A stretch of 26,780 nucleotides of DNA from Clostridium sp. CAG:167 (GTDB taxonomy: Bacteria; Bacillota; Clostridia; Lachnospirales; Lachnospiraceae). This document shows positions 1 to 8,201 of the stretch, piece after piece. The notes beneath the pieces were generated by a model. The model had not been told where the DNA came from. It saw only the letters and a list, made by a program, of their open reading frames with translations, and made no database searches. The stretch covers positions 1 to 26,780 of the forward strand of contig HF998328.1 of the NCBI GenBank assembly GCA_000433735.1, read 5' to 3'. Within the stretch, counting starts at the first letter, position 1; each line of letters begins with the position of its first letter. The position numbers and the translations under genes are program-made.

Positions 1-2
1 TA

Positions 3-593
3 GGAATCGATACGGCTGGGATTATGCCGGAAAACAAACATGGTTATGATGTTTTAACCGATCTGTCTGCCGGCTACCGGGTAAAATATATTTTTTCCAA
101 AAAAGGAATTTATTTGCGCTCCGTGAAAGCACCGAAAGGATTCAGCAAAACCAAAACCGAAATCCAGTTAAACATAAAAGACTATTCCATTTATGTAAAA
201 TATCAGTGCGGAAAGAAAACAGCTTATAAAATTTACGACATCCAGTCAATCCTGCTCAAGAAAAACAGTCTCTTAACTACAGGTGGAGCCATTTTTTATG
301 CCGATGAACAATGTAATATCTACTACCGCCTAAATGGAAAAGAGCATGTTTTCATCTCTTCACAACAGATGGCACAGTGTACGGAAGATGCTCTTGGCGA
401 AGGCGCAAACTGCCTGGTGGGCGAACTGCCTGTCATTTTGAAAGCCTGGCGCAAGAAAAACCGTATCTACTTTTACTGCTATGTAGATGTAGAGGAAAAT
501 ATCATCATGAGAAGCTATTACATTGTCAGCCAGAAAACAAACGGCAAGGGATTTGACTATGAGTACCAAAAGACAGATCAGGTCATTATATGA
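3..593 (+). CDS. Hypothetical protein, 5' end outside the window
   Basis: I do not recognise this protein. The frame is open from the first bases of the window, and the codons before the first ATG (position 24) read G-I-D-T-A-G-I, so the gene very probably begins upstream. That ATG has no convincing ribosome site before it, so a start there is the less likely choice. The visible part, about 196 residues, is soluble, mixed in charge and rich in Tyr, Lys and Ile. It contains short beta-like stretches such as YIFSKKGIYLRS and IYFYCYVDVEEN, with no membrane segment and no catalytic motif that I can name. It ends at a TGA about 125 bases before the carbamate kinase, which has its own promoter, so the two are probably separate transcription units. 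Confidence 0.6.
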   Translation, partial: GIDTAGIMPENKHGYDVLTDLSAGYRVKYIFSKKGIYLRSVKAPKGFSKTKTEIQLNIKDYSIYVKYQCGKKTAYKIYDIQSILLKKNSLLTTGGAIFYADEQCNIYYRLNGKEHVFISSQQMAQCTEDALGEGANCLVGELPVILKAWRKKNRIYFYCYVDVEENIIMRSYYIVSQKTNGKGFDYEYQKTDQVII

Positions 594-596
594 TCC

Positions 597-640
597 CTGC
601 AAAAGCAGATTTCAACTCCGATCTCCGTCTTGCAGTTTTT
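597..640 (+). terminator. Possible weak terminator after the first gene
   Basis: CTGCAA at 597-602 can pair with TTGCAG at 630-635, which is followed by five T (636-640). The loop is long (27 bases) and the second arm coincides with the -35 of the next promoter, so this is a weak call. Confidence 0.25.
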
Positions 641-658
641 CCCCCTTTTTGATATAAT
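630..658 (+). promoter_or_regulatory. Extended -10 promoter for the carbamate kinase gene
   Basis: A perfect TATAAT lies at 653-658, preceded by TG one base upstream (TGATATAAT, an extended -10). A weak -35, TTGCAG, lies at 630-635 with a 17-base spacer. Transcription would begin near 665, leaving a leader of about 50 bases before the ATG at 718. Confidence 0.65.
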
Positions 659-717
659 TAAATATCAAATTAAATACATGTTTGACGGAATATACTACTT
701 TCCGGAAAGGAGTTCTC

Positions 718-1638
718 ATGAAAGATAAAAGAATCGTTGTTGCTCTTGGAAGAAATGCTTTTGGCGAAACATTTCCTGAGCAGAAAAAAAATGTAAAAAA
801 AGCAGCTGAGGCTATCGCTGATCTGGTTGAGCAGAAATATCAGGTTGTTATCACTCATTCAAACGGCCCTCAGGTGGGTATGATCCAGACTGCCATGACT
901 GAATTTGCCCGTCTGGACAGCCGCTACACCGTGGCTCCTATGTCTCTGTGTGGTGCTATGAGCCAGGGTTATATCGGATATGACCTTCAGAATGCGATCC
1001 GTACCGAACTGTTGAACCGTGGTATCTTCAAACCGGTTTCCACTGTGATCACTCAGGTTCGTGTAGATCCATTTGACAAAGCATTCAATCATCCTACCAA
1101 GGTGATTGGACGAACCATGTCCAAAGAAGAAGCGGAAGCAGAAGAAGAAAAAGGAAATTATGTGGTAGCAGAAGGTGACGGATACCGCCGTATCATCGCT
1201 TCTCCACAGCCGGTAGATATTTATGAAATTGATGCCATCACCGCTTTGCTGGATGCCGGACAGTTAGTTATCGCTGCCGGTGGCGGTGGTATTCCGGTTA
1301 TGGAACAGGGTACTACACTGAAAGGTGCCAGTGCCGTTATTGAAAAAGACTACACAGCAGCCAAATTGGCAGATATGGTAGATGCATCCCACTTGATGAT
1401 CCTCACTGCCAGAGAATATATGACCACCAAAGACACCGATGAAAAGCTGGAAAAAATCTCTGTTTCTGATGCCATTAAATTAATGGATGAAGGAAACTTT
1501 GATCCTATCACTACGCTTCCAAAAGTAGATGCCTGCGTTTCTTTCGTATCTTCCGGAGAAGGCAGAACCGCTATCATTACTAAGCTGGAAGAAGCTTATC
1601 AGGGAATCAAAGAGCGAATCGGTACGATTATCAAATAA
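718..1638 (+). CDS. arcC: Carbamate kinase
   Basis: This is a cytosolic amino-acid-kinase-fold enzyme that interconverts carbamoyl phosphate plus ADP with ATP plus carbamate. It usually takes the last, ATP-yielding step of arginine (deiminase) or allantoin/oxamate breakdown. The 306-residue length fits the family. Visible signatures are the N-terminal phosphate loop (VVALGRNAFG), THSNGPQVG near residue 46, the VIGRTMSKEEA segment, and GGGGIPV. I chose the ATG at 718 because GGAAAGGAG (704-712) precedes it; the open frame extends upstream to 682 without a ribosome site. The first loop reads G-R-N where the best-known ArcC proteins have G-G-N, which may mark a subfamily. No arcA, arcB or arcD gene is next to it, so its substrate supply cannot be read from the neighbourhood. 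A hairpin terminator follows directly. Confidence 0.93.
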   Translation: MKDKRIVVALGRNAFGETFPEQKKNVKKAAEAIADLVEQKYQVVITHSNGPQVGMIQTAMTEFARLDSRYTVAPMSLCGAMSQGYIGYDLQNAIRTELLNRGIFKPVSTVITQVRVDPFDKAFNHPTKVIGRTMSKEEAEAEEEKGNYVVAEGDGYRRIIASPQPVDIYEIDAITALLDAGQLVIAAGGGGIPVMEQGTTLKGASAVIEKDYTAAKLADMVDASHLMILTAREYMTTKDTDEKLEKISVSDAIKLMDEGNFDPITTLPKVDACVSFVSSGEGRTAIITKLEEAYQGIKERIGTIIK

Positions 1639-1655
1639 TCATTCTTAATAAATCC

Positions 1656-1693
1656 AAAAGAAGTCCATTGGTGAAAACCAATGAACTTCTTTT
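1656..1693. terminator. Bidirectional intrinsic terminator between carbamate kinase and MATE genes
   Basis: A 17-base arm (1656-1672) and its complement (1677-1693), with one C/A mismatch, surround a GAAA tetraloop. On the + strand a run of T follows (through 1696). On the - strand the arm ends in TTTT followed by GGATTTATT, a weaker tract. The hairpin starts within two bases of the MATE stop codon, so it can end both converging transcripts. Confidence 0.88.
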
Positions 1694-1694
1694 T

Positions 1695-3023
1695 TTATTT
1701 GTTTCTCCAAACACCTTTTTTGTAATAATAAAAAGACAATCCTGTAGATAATACCCATCCCACCGGCCAGGCAAGCCAGATTCCTATGCTGCCCCAGATT
1801 CTTGAGAACACAAAGGCCAGGATCACTCGCAGGATTAGATCTGAAAAGGTAGATACCATAAAACTGCGGATGGCACTACCGCCTCTGAGCAGTCCGTCGG
1901 CAATCAGTTTAATGGAAATAGCAAAATAAAACGGTGACAAGATTCTGAGATATAAAACACCTGTTTTCATTGCTTCCCCGGATGTATTCTGTAAAAATAG
2001 CGACATGGCCCATTTTCCTGTGACAAAATATCCCAGTACAAAGAACACACCGATGCAGGCAGCTATCAAAATGCCGGAGTGAAATCCCTTTTCCACCCGC
2101 TCTTCCTTACCTGCTCCCAGATTCTGGGCTGTAAAATTGGATACACCGTTTCCCAATGTCGAAAATGATGTAATAGCAAAATTATTTAACTTCACGGCGG
2201 CCGAATATCCGGCCAGTACACCGGAACCGAAGCTATTGACCAGTCCCTGGATAAAAAGATTTCCTACGGATACAAAACTCTGCTGTAAAATACTTGGTAT
2301 CGCAATGAAAGCAATCTTTCCCAGCATAGATTTAGAAAACAGGGCAATCTTTCCGCCCTGGGTGTCAATAGCAGCCACTCTTTTCCGTAAAGTAATAAGT
2401 GCCAGTATACAGGCGATGCCCTGTGCAATAAAGGTAGCCCAGGCAACTCCTGCCACACCCCAGTGGAAAGAAATCACAAATAAAAGATCCAGTAAAATAT
2501 TTCCAATGGATGATCCGATCAAAAACACCAGGGGTGTCTTAGAGTCTCCTAAGGATGTAAACACGCCGGTAGCCACATTGTATAAAAACAAAAAAACAAG
2601 ACCGGCAATGTAAATATTTAAGTACAGTTTTCCCTGATCAAAAATATTGGCCGGCGTATTCATAACATGAAGCAGAGGCCCTGAAACGACCAGCCCAATC
2701 CCTGTCAGAAAAATGGATAACACAAGAGAGGCAAGAATCGTCGTAGAGACAGCTGTCTTCATTTTACGCATCCATCCACCGCCAAAATACCGGGAGATAA
2801 CGACAGAACACCCTACATTACTGCCTACTGCTATGGCCATAAAGATCATAGTGACCGGATAGGATGCGCCTACTGCCGCCAGCGCCTCTTCCCCGGCAAA
2901 TTTGCCGGCGATGGCACTGTCTGCCATATTATAAAACTGCTGAAATACAACACTGATAAACATAGGTAGTGTAAACTTCCATAACACAGAATTTACCTTT
3001 CCTTCTGTCAGATTGGTAACCAT
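1695..3023 (-). CDS. MATE family efflux transporter
   Basis: This is an integral membrane exporter of the MATE (multidrug and toxic compound extrusion) family, of the DinF/NorM-like group, which uses a Na+ or H+ gradient to export organic cations and drugs. The 442 residues match the usual length (about 440-460) and form about 12 hydrophobic segments in two similar halves. The opening TEGKVNSVLWKFTLPMFISVVFQQFYNMADSAIAGKF is the classic MATE start, including the N-terminal pore-lining segment. The ATG at 3023 has a modest AGAGG ribosome site. It is the last gene of the long minus-strand run, 24 bases after the DUF6472 gene, and ends at the shared terminator. The substrate cannot be read from the sequence. 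Confidence 0.93.
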   Translation of the reverse strand: MVTNLTEGKVNSVLWKFTLPMFISVVFQQFYNMADSAIAGKFAGEEALAAVGASYPVTMIFMAIAVGSNVGCSVVISRYFGGGWMRKMKTAVSTTILASLVLSIFLTGIGLVVSGPLLHVMNTPANIFDQGKLYLNIYIAGLVFLFLYNVATGVFTSLGDSKTPLVFLIGSSIGNILLDLLFVISFHWGVAGVAWATFIAQGIACILALITLRKRVAAIDTQGGKIALFSKSMLGKIAFIAIPSILQQSFVSVGNLFIQGLVNSFGSGVLAGYSAAVKLNNFAITSFSTLGNGVSNFTAQNLGAGKEERVEKGFHSGILIAACIGVFFVLGYFVTGKWAMSLFLQNTSGEAMKTGVLYLRILSPFYFAISIKLIADGLLRGGSAIRSFMVSTFSDLILRVILAFVFSRIWGSIGIWLAWPVGWVLSTGLSFYYYKKGVWRNK

Positions 3024-3047
3024 TTTAACTTACGCCTCTTTCGCTCT

Positions 3048-3221
3048 TTAATTTTGTTTCCTTACGATCTTATACTCATCATCGGACTGGTAAAAAGGAC
3101 AGGTCTGATAGGAAGAACTTAAGAACCGGGCCATTTCATCTTCATCCAGATTCACTTCACATTCTCCATATCCATCCTCGTCCAACACATAAAATGCACA
3201 AAACTCGCAGTTTGTAACCAT
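3048..3221 (-). CDS. Small four-cysteine protein, DUF6472-like
   Basis: This 57-residue acidic protein has C5-x2-C8, C21 and C41, followed by PFYQSDDEYKIVRKQ. The pattern matches a small uncharacterised family common in Lachnospiraceae that I recall as DUF6472 (from memory, not searched). The four cysteines could bind zinc or an iron-sulfur cluster; that is inference. The start at 3221 follows the stop of the preceding gene by 2 bases, with a G-rich stretch (GGGGGG about 5 bases upstream) as the ribosome site, so translation is probably coupled. The frame stays open far upstream, but that part overlaps the preceding gene and looks like out-of-frame sequence. Function unknown. Confidence 0.82.
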   Translation of the reverse strand: MVTNCEFCAFYVLDEDGYGECEVNLDEDEMARFLSSSYQTCPFYQSDDEYKIVRKQN

Positions 3222-3223
3222 CT

Positions 3224-4615
3224 CTACACCCCCCATATCTGAGAATAAGCCGGATTCAATACTCCCATATCCATCAATTTGTGAAGTCCTGTGTACCGCA
3301 GTGACCGCACTGTGTCCTCCGTCACACTGCCAAGGCCCGTCTCCTGGCCGGAAAGGGACAGGATAGCCTGTCTGCGCAGTGCCAGGCGGCATTGTAATTC
3401 TCCGTTTAACACTTCCTGCCCCTGTCTGGTAATGTCAAAATCATCCAGTGCATAGGTTAGTGAACTTCCTTTCAACATGTCTTTTACCAGACCGCTTCCC
3501 TGAAATTTATATTCTTTGTTCCAATTACCGGATATCGCAATGCTTCGTTCTACCGGATCATAAGTCTGTTTCAGATAGAAACTTTTCTGCTCTTCTCCCC
3601 ATGGAAAAGATAGGGAGACAGACTGCTTATAAGTATCTTTGCAGCTTTCTTTTTGCACATAACGGACAGCCGCCTTTCCATCTGCTCCTGTCACCGTGAT
3701 GGATTTTGTATTATTATCCTTCTTGTCAGTAAACTTTATCTGTACCAATCCTTTTTCTCCCCAGGAAATACGGACGGACTTTAACTCACCCTCTTTGCTT
3801 GTCATTCTCACAATGAGGGGTTCTTTCTTCTGGATTCCCGACTGTAACCACTGCTTTACCCTGCTTTCAACATCGTATGCAGGATCTTTGTGACTGGCGT
3901 TTACCAGAGAAATAAATTCCGTTTGTCCTTCTAAAAACTGGATCAGGTCATCTGACAATGTCTCCACTCCGTCTGGATCCAATGTTAATTTGTATTTTTC
4001 TCCCTTGGCGTTGCTGGATTTTTCAAAATGAAGTTCATCCTCTACACCGGATGCATTCTCTGTCACATAAGTTCCCAGATCTGTCAGAAAGGACGCTGCA
4101 TAAGTCCAGTTCATCCGCTGAATGCGCAGGCTGTCTGATTCTTCTGTGAACACAGTGTCCGGCATACACTCCGGCAGGGCATAGGAGACTTCATCCTTCC
4201 CGGCATACATTTCACCGCTGAGCAGATTCTTTCCGCTTTGCAGTACCACCGTACCCCGGCATTTTTTATTCATCACATCGGTCTGTGCATTGGTGCTCAG
4301 CGACAGATCCTGTGAGACAACCGCTCCCTCCTTATATGCTGCCGGAATCCATTCTTTGATAAGAGCAGAAGAAGACACCTGGCTGAGTCTGACATTAGCC
4401 TCGCTCTGTCCTGTCAGACAATTTGTCAGAAGATCCTTTACCCCCAGTGATTCATTATACTGGGAACCGGCAAGTTTGTCCGGCAGCTGCTGTAAAAGAT
4501 TGACTGCTTCCACCTTGGGATCTCTTACTTTCCTTTTTACATAGATTCCTGCCACTGCGATGGCCGCCACCGACATCATGGCTGCCCCTATCACAAGAAT
4601 TTTCCGTTTATTCAT
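3224..4615 (-). CDS. Membrane-anchored extracytoplasmic protein of unknown function
   Basis: A protein of 463 residues with one N-terminal hydrophobic segment (about residues 5-24) after MNKRK, then KRK and a long hydrophilic region. It is predicted to be anchored in the membrane by an uncleaved signal with the bulk outside. There is no lipobox cysteine. The body is beta-rich, with alternating polar and hydrophobic strands and segments such as SGEMYAGKDEVSYALPE, and I recognise no catalytic motif. The C-terminus is more helical and resembles nothing I can name. The ATG at 4615 has AAAGGAT eight bases upstream, inside the end of the PAP2 gene; the two genes are 4 bases apart. Homologues of this kind are annotated as hypothetical in Lachnospiraceae. 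It may act in the cell envelope, given its neighbours. Confidence 0.8.
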   Translation of the reverse strand: MNKRKILVIGAAMMSVAAIAVAGIYVKRKVRDPKVEAVNLLQQLPDKLAGSQYNESLGVKDLLTNCLTGQSEANVRLSQVSSSALIKEWIPAAYKEGAVVSQDLSLSTNAQTDVMNKKCRGTVVLQSGKNLLSGEMYAGKDEVSYALPECMPDTVFTEESDSLRIQRMNWTYAASFLTDLGTYVTENASGVEDELHFEKSSNAKGEKYKLTLDPDGVETLSDDLIQFLEGQTEFISLVNASHKDPAYDVESRVKQWLQSGIQKKEPLIVRMTSKEGELKSVRISWGEKGLVQIKFTDKKDNNTKSITVTGADGKAAVRYVQKESCKDTYKQSVSLSFPWGEEQKSFYLKQTYDPVERSIAISGNWNKEYKFQGSGLVKDMLKGSSLTYALDDFDITRQGQEVLNGELQCRLALRRQAILSLSGQETGLGSVTEDTVRSLRYTGLHKLMDMGVLNPAYSQIWGV

Positions 4616-4619
4616 TGTT

Positions 4620-5156
4620 CTATCCTTTCATCGTCCTGTTGCTCATTATCTTATTTACCACTTTAATGGATATCCATGCCATACAGGTGCCAAGCACCAT
4701 TCCAGCCAGCACATCTGTAGCATAGTGTACGAAAAAGTACAGTCTGGATACTGCAATCAGTACCGCTGTCACATAAGCCACGATTCCCCATCTGCGGTCC
4801 CAGAAAAAAATACAGACCGCCCCGGCAAAAGAAGCTGTAGTGTGTCCGGACGGAAAGGAAAAATCCTTCGGAATTGCAATGAGCATTTCCAGATCCTCCC
4901 GTCTCCAGCAGGGTCTTGGTCTGGCCACTAAGTTCTTCAATGCTATATTACAGCTTAACAGGCACAAGATAAGGGCGCCTGCCAGGATGATCCCTGCTTT
5001 TCTTGTTTTCTTAAAAAGCAGCAGCAACACGGCTGCCAGGATCCAGACAGCCCCGCCTTCCCCTATGGTGAAAAAAAATTACAAAATAACCGTAAGCACT
5101 GGATTATGTAACGGTTGAAACAATTCAATCGTGCCGGCATCCAACCATTCTATCAT
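4620..5156 (-). pseudogene. PAP2 family phosphatase interrupted by an in-frame TAA
   Basis: Read from the ATG at 5156, the frame gives a 178-position PAP2 (type 2 phosphatidic acid phosphatase) protein with one stop, TAA at 5081-5079 (codon 26). The frame is the same on both sides, so one base change explains it. The start is well supported: ATGA overlaps the stop of the preceding gene. After the stop all three catalytic motifs are intact: K74-x6-RP (81-82), PSGH (102-105) and SR-x5-H-x3-D (137-148). Such enzymes dephosphorylate lipid phosphates such as undecaprenyl pyrophosphate, or phosphatidylglycerophosphate, at the outer membrane face. A shorter product could be made from the GTG at 5030 (136 residues), lacking the N-terminal helix. 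I call it a pseudogene, but reinitiation, readthrough or a sequence error are possible. Confidence 0.72.
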
Positions 5157-6448
5157 TTTTTCTTCTTTGCCTTTCTGACTATAACTTTACATACTTTTTT
5201 CTTCTTGCCATAATATACGGTGATCTTTACTTTTCCCGCCTTCTTTCTGGCTTTTACAACACCTTTTTTATTAACTGTAGCAATCTTTTTATTAGAAGAT
5301 TTAAACCGTATCTTTCCCTGCACGCGGGATGGCCACACCCTACGAACAGAAAGCTTAAATTTCTTTCCTGTTTTTAATGTCTTTTTCGTCCTGCTCAGGC
5401 GGAAAGATGTGATCTCCGCCAAATAATTTTTTACCTCTTTCTGCGTCACATCCCGGTACAGAGAGGAATAATCGAACAGCACATAGCCCTCTGTATTTCC
5501 TTTACGGATCTCTTTGATCATATCTGCCAGATTGCGGGAAGAACTAAGCCAGCCCGGATCCAGTTCCAGTTTTCCCCCGGCCCGCTCCAGTGCCAGACCA
5601 ATGTACATCGGGATGTCCCGTTTGTTCATCTGACGCCACTGAGCCAGTTTCTTTGAAAAATAAGCAGTCTTTTTGCCATTTTCCAAATACTGGTTAGTCC
5701 AGTATATCTGTGGAATGATATAGTCCACATAGCCTGGATTGGACAGCCATGTCTCCACATCTGCTCCGATCTGGTGGCAGTAAGTAGGATTTCCCGCCGG
5801 ACTGATACCAAATAACAATCGGCTGCTTTTTGCTTTCACGGTACTATGGACCTTTCGTACCATTTTATTCACAGCGAACATCTTTTCTGCCTTTGACAGT
5901 TTCTTATATTTTTTCTCATTGTTCGGGTAAAAATAGTCATCAAAATGTATTCCATCCACTTTGTATTTATTTATGATCTCTTTTACCTGGCTTACGATCC
6001 GGTCAGTAGTGGCATCTTCTGCCGGATCCAGCACTTTCTTGAAAGTCACACGATACGGGTTCATCCACGCGTGGAATTTTAACCCATAGCGGTGAGCTGT
6101 GTCAATCAATATTTTCAGCGGATCATAGGACGGTGCTCCCTTTCCTTTTGTAAAACGCTCACTCCATCCTACCACTTTGGATGGATAGATGGCATCATCA
6201 AAAGAGCGTACATGAAAATACACCGTATTACATCCATTGGCCTTTACTTTAGCAAATACACTGGCCGCATTGGCTCTGAACTGGCTTTCACTCATAGTTC
6301 CCACTAAGCCCAGATCCTCATATTCAAAGGCTGAGATCCAGACTCCTCTGGTAGAAAGGGTACCTGCCTGGGCTTTCGTATCATTTCCTGCCCCTGCTGC
6401 CACACAAAACAAAATCATCGCTATCCACAAAATCCATTTTCTTTTCAA
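5153..6448 (-). CDS. Secreted GHL10 (DUF187) glycoside-hydrolase-like protein with a BIG2 tail
   Basis: This is an exported protein of 431 residues: a signal peptide (MKRKWILWIAMILFCVAAGAG), a TIM-barrel GHL10 domain (about 30-345), then one bacterial Ig-like BIG2 domain (about 347-425) ending in a lysine-rich tail. Family marks include RGVWIS at the first strand, HAWMNPYR (126-133) and DGIHFDDYFYP (165-175), which carries the likely catalytic acids. The family is thought to act on cell-wall or other polysaccharides; the substrate here is unknown. The start is TTG at 6448, because AGGAG (6457-6461) lies 8 bases upstream and the signal peptide begins there. Longer readings from 6535 overlap the ABC gene and put extra residues before the signal. 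Its TGA overlaps the ATG of the PAP2 gene. Confidence 0.87.
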   Translation of the reverse strand: MKRKWILWIAMILFCVAAGAGNDTKAQAGTLSTRGVWISAFEYEDLGLVGTMSESQFRANAASVFAKVKANGCNTVYFHVRSFDDAIYPSKVVGWSERFTKGKGAPSYDPLKILIDTAHRYGLKFHAWMNPYRVTFKKVLDPAEDATTDRIVSQVKEIINKYKVDGIHFDDYFYPNNEKKYKKLSKAEKMFAVNKMVRKVHSTVKAKSSRLLFGISPAGNPTYCHQIGADVETWLSNPGYVDYIIPQIYWTNQYLENGKKTAYFSKKLAQWRQMNKRDIPMYIGLALERAGGKLELDPGWLSSSRNLADMIKEIRKGNTEGYVLFDYSSLYRDVTQKEVKNYLAEITSFRLSRTKKTLKTGKKFKLSVRRVWPSRVQGKIRFKSSNKKIATVNKKGVVKARKKAGKVKITVYYGKKKKVCKVIVRKAKKKK

Positions 6449-6456
6449 TCTTCTCA

Positions 6457-6461
6457 CTCCT
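6457..6461 (-). promoter_or_regulatory. Ribosome binding site that fixes a TTG start
   Basis: AGGAG on the minus strand, 8 bases before TTG at 6448. It decides the start of the GHL10-like gene, because no ATG lies at a proper distance before the signal peptide. Confidence 0.7.
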
Positions 6462-6473
6462 GATTTCTTAATC

Positions 6474-8201
6474 TTATTTCCATTGAGACATGTACAATTC
6501 TTTGTAAAAACCACCTTTTGCCAGCAGTTCTTCATGATTTCCCTGCTCCAAGACCATACCGTCTTTCATCACCAGTATTTTATCGGCCTTCAAGATTGTT
6601 GACAGACGATGGGCTACCACAAAACTGGTTCTTCCCTTCATCATGGTCTCAAAAGCTTCCTGGATCTTCATCTCTGTACGGGTATCAATGGAGGAAGTGG
6701 CCTCATCCAGTATCAGCATCGGTGGAAGGCATAACATAACTCTGGCAATACACAAAAGCTGCTTCTGCCCTGCTGAAAGGCTGCCGCCATCTTCTCCTAA
6801 TACTGTATCATATCCTTTTGGCAATTTTTTGATAAAAGCGTGGGCGTGGCTGTCCTTTGCCGCCTGTATGATCTCTTCTCTGGTGGCCTCCGGCCGTCCC
6901 ATAGCGATATTTTCCGCTACACTTCCACGCTTCAGCCATGTTTCCTGCAATACCATTCCATAATTTTTCCGAAGACTCTCTCTTGTCACATTTTTGTATT
7001 CCTTACCAGAAATCACAATCTTGCCCTTATCTACATCATAAAAGCGCATCAATAGGTTGATCAGTGTGGTCTTGCCGCAGCCTGTCGGTCCTACGATGGC
7101 GATTCTCTGGCCCGGTTTTACATCCAGAGTAAAGTCCTCAATGAGTTTTTTCTTTGGATCATAGGAAAAACATACATCCTGCAAAGATATACTCCCGTCC
7201 ACTTCATCCAGTGTTTCCACAGTTTCTTCCACTTCTCCCGGCTCTTCGATCAATTCCAAAAGCCGTCCCGCGCAGGCAATGGCATTTTGCAGTTCTGTTA
7301 CCACCCCGGATATTTCATTAAATGGTTTAGTATACTGGTTTGCGTAACTTAAGAAACAGGAAAGTTTACCTACTGTAATGCCTCCGTGAATGGCATAAAT
7401 CGAACCAAACACTCCTACCGCCGCATACACCAGGCTGTTAATAAACCGGGTAGACGGATTGGTAATAGAGGAAAAAAAGATTCCTCTCAGAGAACACTTT
7501 TGAAGACGGATGTTGATCTCATCAAACTCTTTTAATACCTTTTTTTCTCTTCCATACGCCTGCACTGTTTTCTGATTTCCGATCATTTCTTCGATCAGTG
7601 CGGTCTGCTCTCCACGAGTCTCAGACTGTATCTGGAACATACGATAGGTCCTTTTGGCGATAAAACTTGCTACAAATAACGACAACGGCGTGATCAGCAC
7701 AACTACTACTGTGATGGGAACACTGACGCTGAGCATAAATCCCAGTGTTCCAAGGATCGTGATCACACCGGTAAAAAGCTGTGTAAATCCCATCAGCAGA
7801 CCATCAGAAAACTGATCTGCATCCGCAATGACCCGGCTTACCACTTCACCATAAGAATAGCTGTCAATGTAGCGGAGGGGCAGTTTTTCGATTTTGGCAA
7901 AGGCATCTTCTCGTATTTCCTTTACCACACCAAAAGAAATTTTATTGTTACATACATTCATGATCCACTGCATGATCATGGTCACACCGATCAACAGTGC
8001 GATTTCTTTACAAATGCTAAGGATAGAATCAAAATCCACCTGTCCCTTTGCCACAATATAATCCACCGCATCTCCTGTCAGGATCGGAATATACAAAGTA
8101 GCCGCTACCGTACCCAGTGCCAGCACAATGGATAAAATAAGATACAGCCAGTAATGCTTGATGTAACGAAGTACTTTTCTCAAAATTTCTCTCTGACTCA
8201 C
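6474..8201 (-). CDS. ABC exporter half-transporter, catalytically complete subunit
   Basis: This is a fused membrane-ATPase half-transporter of 575 residues, the usual length for BmrCD, LmrCD or TM287/288-type drug exporters. Six transmembrane helices lie within about 1-310, followed by a nucleotide-binding domain with Walker A GPTGCGKTT (371-379), signature LSAGQ (475-479), Walker B MLILDE with catalytic Glu500, and the H-loop His531 (VVAHRLST). Its signature is slightly off (A for G), as expected for the subunit that lends its signature to the degenerate site. The start is GTG at 8201, overlapping the TGA of the partner gene (GTGA), with AGGAG 10 bases upstream. It certainly pairs with the adjacent ABC gene. 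Substrates are likely hydrophobic drugs, lipids or peptides; not determined. Confidence 0.93.
   Translation of the reverse strand: MSQREILRKVLRYIKHYWLYLILSIVLALGTVAATLYIPILTGDAVDYIVAKGQVDFDSILSICKEIALLIGVTMIMQWIMNVCNNKISFGVVKEIREDAFAKIEKLPLRYIDSYSYGEVVSRVIADADQFSDGLLMGFTQLFTGVITILGTLGFMLSVSVPITVVVVLITPLSLFVASFIAKRTYRMFQIQSETRGEQTALIEEMIGNQKTVQAYGREKKVLKEFDEINIRLQKCSLRGIFFSSITNPSTRFINSLVYAAVGVFGSIYAIHGGITVGKLSCFLSYANQYTKPFNEISGVVTELQNAIACAGRLLELIEEPGEVEETVETLDEVDGSISLQDVCFSYDPKKKLIEDFTLDVKPGQRIAIVGPTGCGKTTLINLLMRFYDVDKGKIVISGKEYKNVTRESLRKNYGMVLQETWLKRGSVAENIAMGRPEATREEIIQAAKDSHAHAFIKKLPKGYDTVLGEDGGSLSAGQKQLLCIARVMLCLPPMLILDEATSSIDTRTEMKIQEAFETMMKGRTSFVVAHRLSTILKADKILVMKDGMVLEQGNHEELLAKGGFYKELYMSQWK

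Noticed and set aside
24..593. The ATG at 24 as the start of the first gene
   Set aside because: The frame is open to the window edge and no ribosome site precedes it; a partial gene is more likely.
2137..2613. Long open frame on the plus strand inside the MATE gene
   Set aside because: It has no ribosome site or family signature and mirrors a strongly coding minus-strand gene.
3222..3392. Longer 114-residue version of the DUF6472-like protein
   Set aside because: The added N-terminal part lies inside the preceding gene in another frame, and the family-like sequence begins at the Met at 3221.
5071..5078. Homopolymer (A8) frameshift as the cause of the PAP2 interruption
   Set aside because: The reading frame before and after the tract is the same; the defect is one in-frame TAA, so a single indel does not explain it.
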